From NCBI RefSeq assembly GCF_018917435.1, contig NZ_JAHLOQ010000006.1, positions 1 to 64,000 on the forward strand: DNA of 64,000 nt, given 5' to 3'. Below, piece after piece: positions 63,477 to 64,000 of this stretch (position 1 is the first letter of the stretch; the number at the start of each line of letters is the position of its first letter). Source of the DNA: Intestinibacter bartlettii. GTDB taxonomy: Bacteria; Bacillota; Clostridia; Peptostreptococcales; Peptostreptococcaceae. Below the pieces are notes generated by a model, which ran no database searches, had not been told where the DNA came from, and worked only from the letters and a program-made list of their open reading frames with translations. The translations under genes were made by a program, and so were the position numbers.

Positions 63477-64000
63477 TAATCGTGTAGAAGAAATTAAAAA
63501 AGAAGATAAGAAGGCTTTTAAAAGTTTTGCTATTATGATGGTTATATCAGCCATAGTAGGAGCTATAATAGGTTCAGGATCTATATATTTGCAAGAGCAT
63601 ATGGGCAATAATTTATCAGATTTTCTTCTAAATGCACTTATGATGATTACTCCATATGCCAGCTTAGTGTTATCTATACTAGTAATAGTAGTGAGTGTTG
63701 TTATTTATAGTAACTCAAGAAAAAAATTAAAATTATGGAATCAATCGGATGAACAAGAGGAAATTATAGATAATATAGAAGAAAAATTATCATATGTATT
63801 ATTATTTGCATCAGTCAATTTAATAATTGGATTCTTTTTCTTTGGAGCTGGAATGGGATTGTTCTCAGAAGATTCATATGGAAAAGTAATTTTATTTTTC
63901 TTTGGATTTATAGTGTGTGTAGTATCAACTGTATTAATTCAAAATAAAGTTGTTAACTTAGAAAAAGAAATAAATCCATTTTTAAATGGTAGTGTATATG
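63469..64000 (+). CDS. DUF3169 family membrane protein (cut by window end)
   Basis: Starts ATG 63469 with GAGGAGGATGAAG upstream and stays open to the window end, 177 codons. The sequence (MSNNRVEEIKKEDKKAFKSF, then spans at residues 20-40, 55-75, 105-122 and 132-152) matches DUF3169, whose members are encoded next to small XRE regulators. No function is proven; a sensor or immunity-like role has been suggested for similar pairs. The C-terminus is missing. Confidence 0.75.
   Translation, partial: MSNNRVEEIKKEDKKAFKSFAIMMVISAIVGAIIGSGSIYLQEHMGNNLSDFLLNALMMITPYASLVLSILVIVVSVVIYSNSRKKLKLWNQSDEQEEIIDNIEEKLSYVLLFASVNLIIGFFFFGAGMGLFSEDSYGKVILFFFGFIVCVVSTVLIQNKVVNLEKEINPFLNGSVY

Overview
The window looks like chromosome of a low-GC, Gram-positive anaerobe of the Clostridia, most likely a Peptostreptococcaceae relative of Clostridioides, Romboutsia or Intestinibacter. 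This is inferred from the very high AT content, purine-rich ribosome binding sites, the close match of the NAD-type glutamate dehydrogenase to the clostridial enzyme, many small flavodoxins and flavoproteins, CIRCE-controlled groESL and ykkC/purine riboswitches. I see no rRNA, tRNA, CRISPR array, insertion sequence or prophage.

Layout. 1-2000: a structured-RNA candidate cut by the window edge, then three related small membrane proteins, each with its own terminator. 2.6-5.3 kb: glutamate dehydrogenase, an XRE regulator fused to a desulfoferrodoxin-like domain, and a PadR/HAAS-type regulator-membrane pair. 6.1-13.9 kb: single-gene units for small-molecule metabolism and export (cyclase, DUF2798 membrane protein with a divergent MarR regulator, amidohydrolase, PhzF isomerase, Fic enzyme, QueG-like Fe-S protein, MATE pump). 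14.3-17.5 kb: pyrB-pyrK-pyrD-pyrE behind a PyrR-binding loop. 17.8-22.3 kb: nucleoside uptake and catabolism (nupC-deoB-deoC-pdp). 22.5-25.6 kb: two tandem TPR membrane proteins, a Cse60-like protein and an 8-oxoguanine glycosylase. 25.8-27.8 kb: groES-groEL. 28-30.1 kb: larB and a larC split into two frames at an A AAA AAC slippery site. 30.1-33.5 kb: guanine riboswitch with guaB-guaA. 33.7-37.4 kb: a Nudix-MoaE-like fusion and a BspA-like leucine-rich surface protein broken by one in-frame stop.

37.7-46.6 kb is an envelope-stress-like block. A response regulator, a histidine kinase and a fused MacB-like ABC transporter are bracketed by two copies of a PIG-L deacetylase plus flavin-binding split-barrel gene pair. 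The two deacetylase promoters keep the same flanking boxes at the same spacing, which suggests common control. 46.8-55.9 kb is a redox cluster: TetR regulators with paired palindromic operators, flavodoxins (one a lipoprotein), a flavin reductase, Fur-box genes, a ykkC-class riboswitch in front of a radical SAM gene, and two nearly identical MerR-type 19-bp-spacer promoters. 55.9-56.2 kb holds a free-standing structured RNA with its own terminator that I cannot name. The last 8 kb carries a hydrolase, a molybdopterin oxidoreductase, a ROK kinase, a CDP-alcohol phosphatidyltransferase, a Fur-box flavodoxin, a TetR/methyltransferase pair and an XRE/DUF3169 pair that runs off the edge.

Together the genes give purine and pyrimidine synthesis and salvage under RNA control, plus an unusually dense set of redox and envelope-stress regulators with readable operators. 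The best candidates for something new are the ykkC RNA-radical SAM unit, the unnamed RNA at 55.96-56.19 kb, the duplicated deacetylase block around the two-component/ABC cassette, and the two multi-domain fusions.
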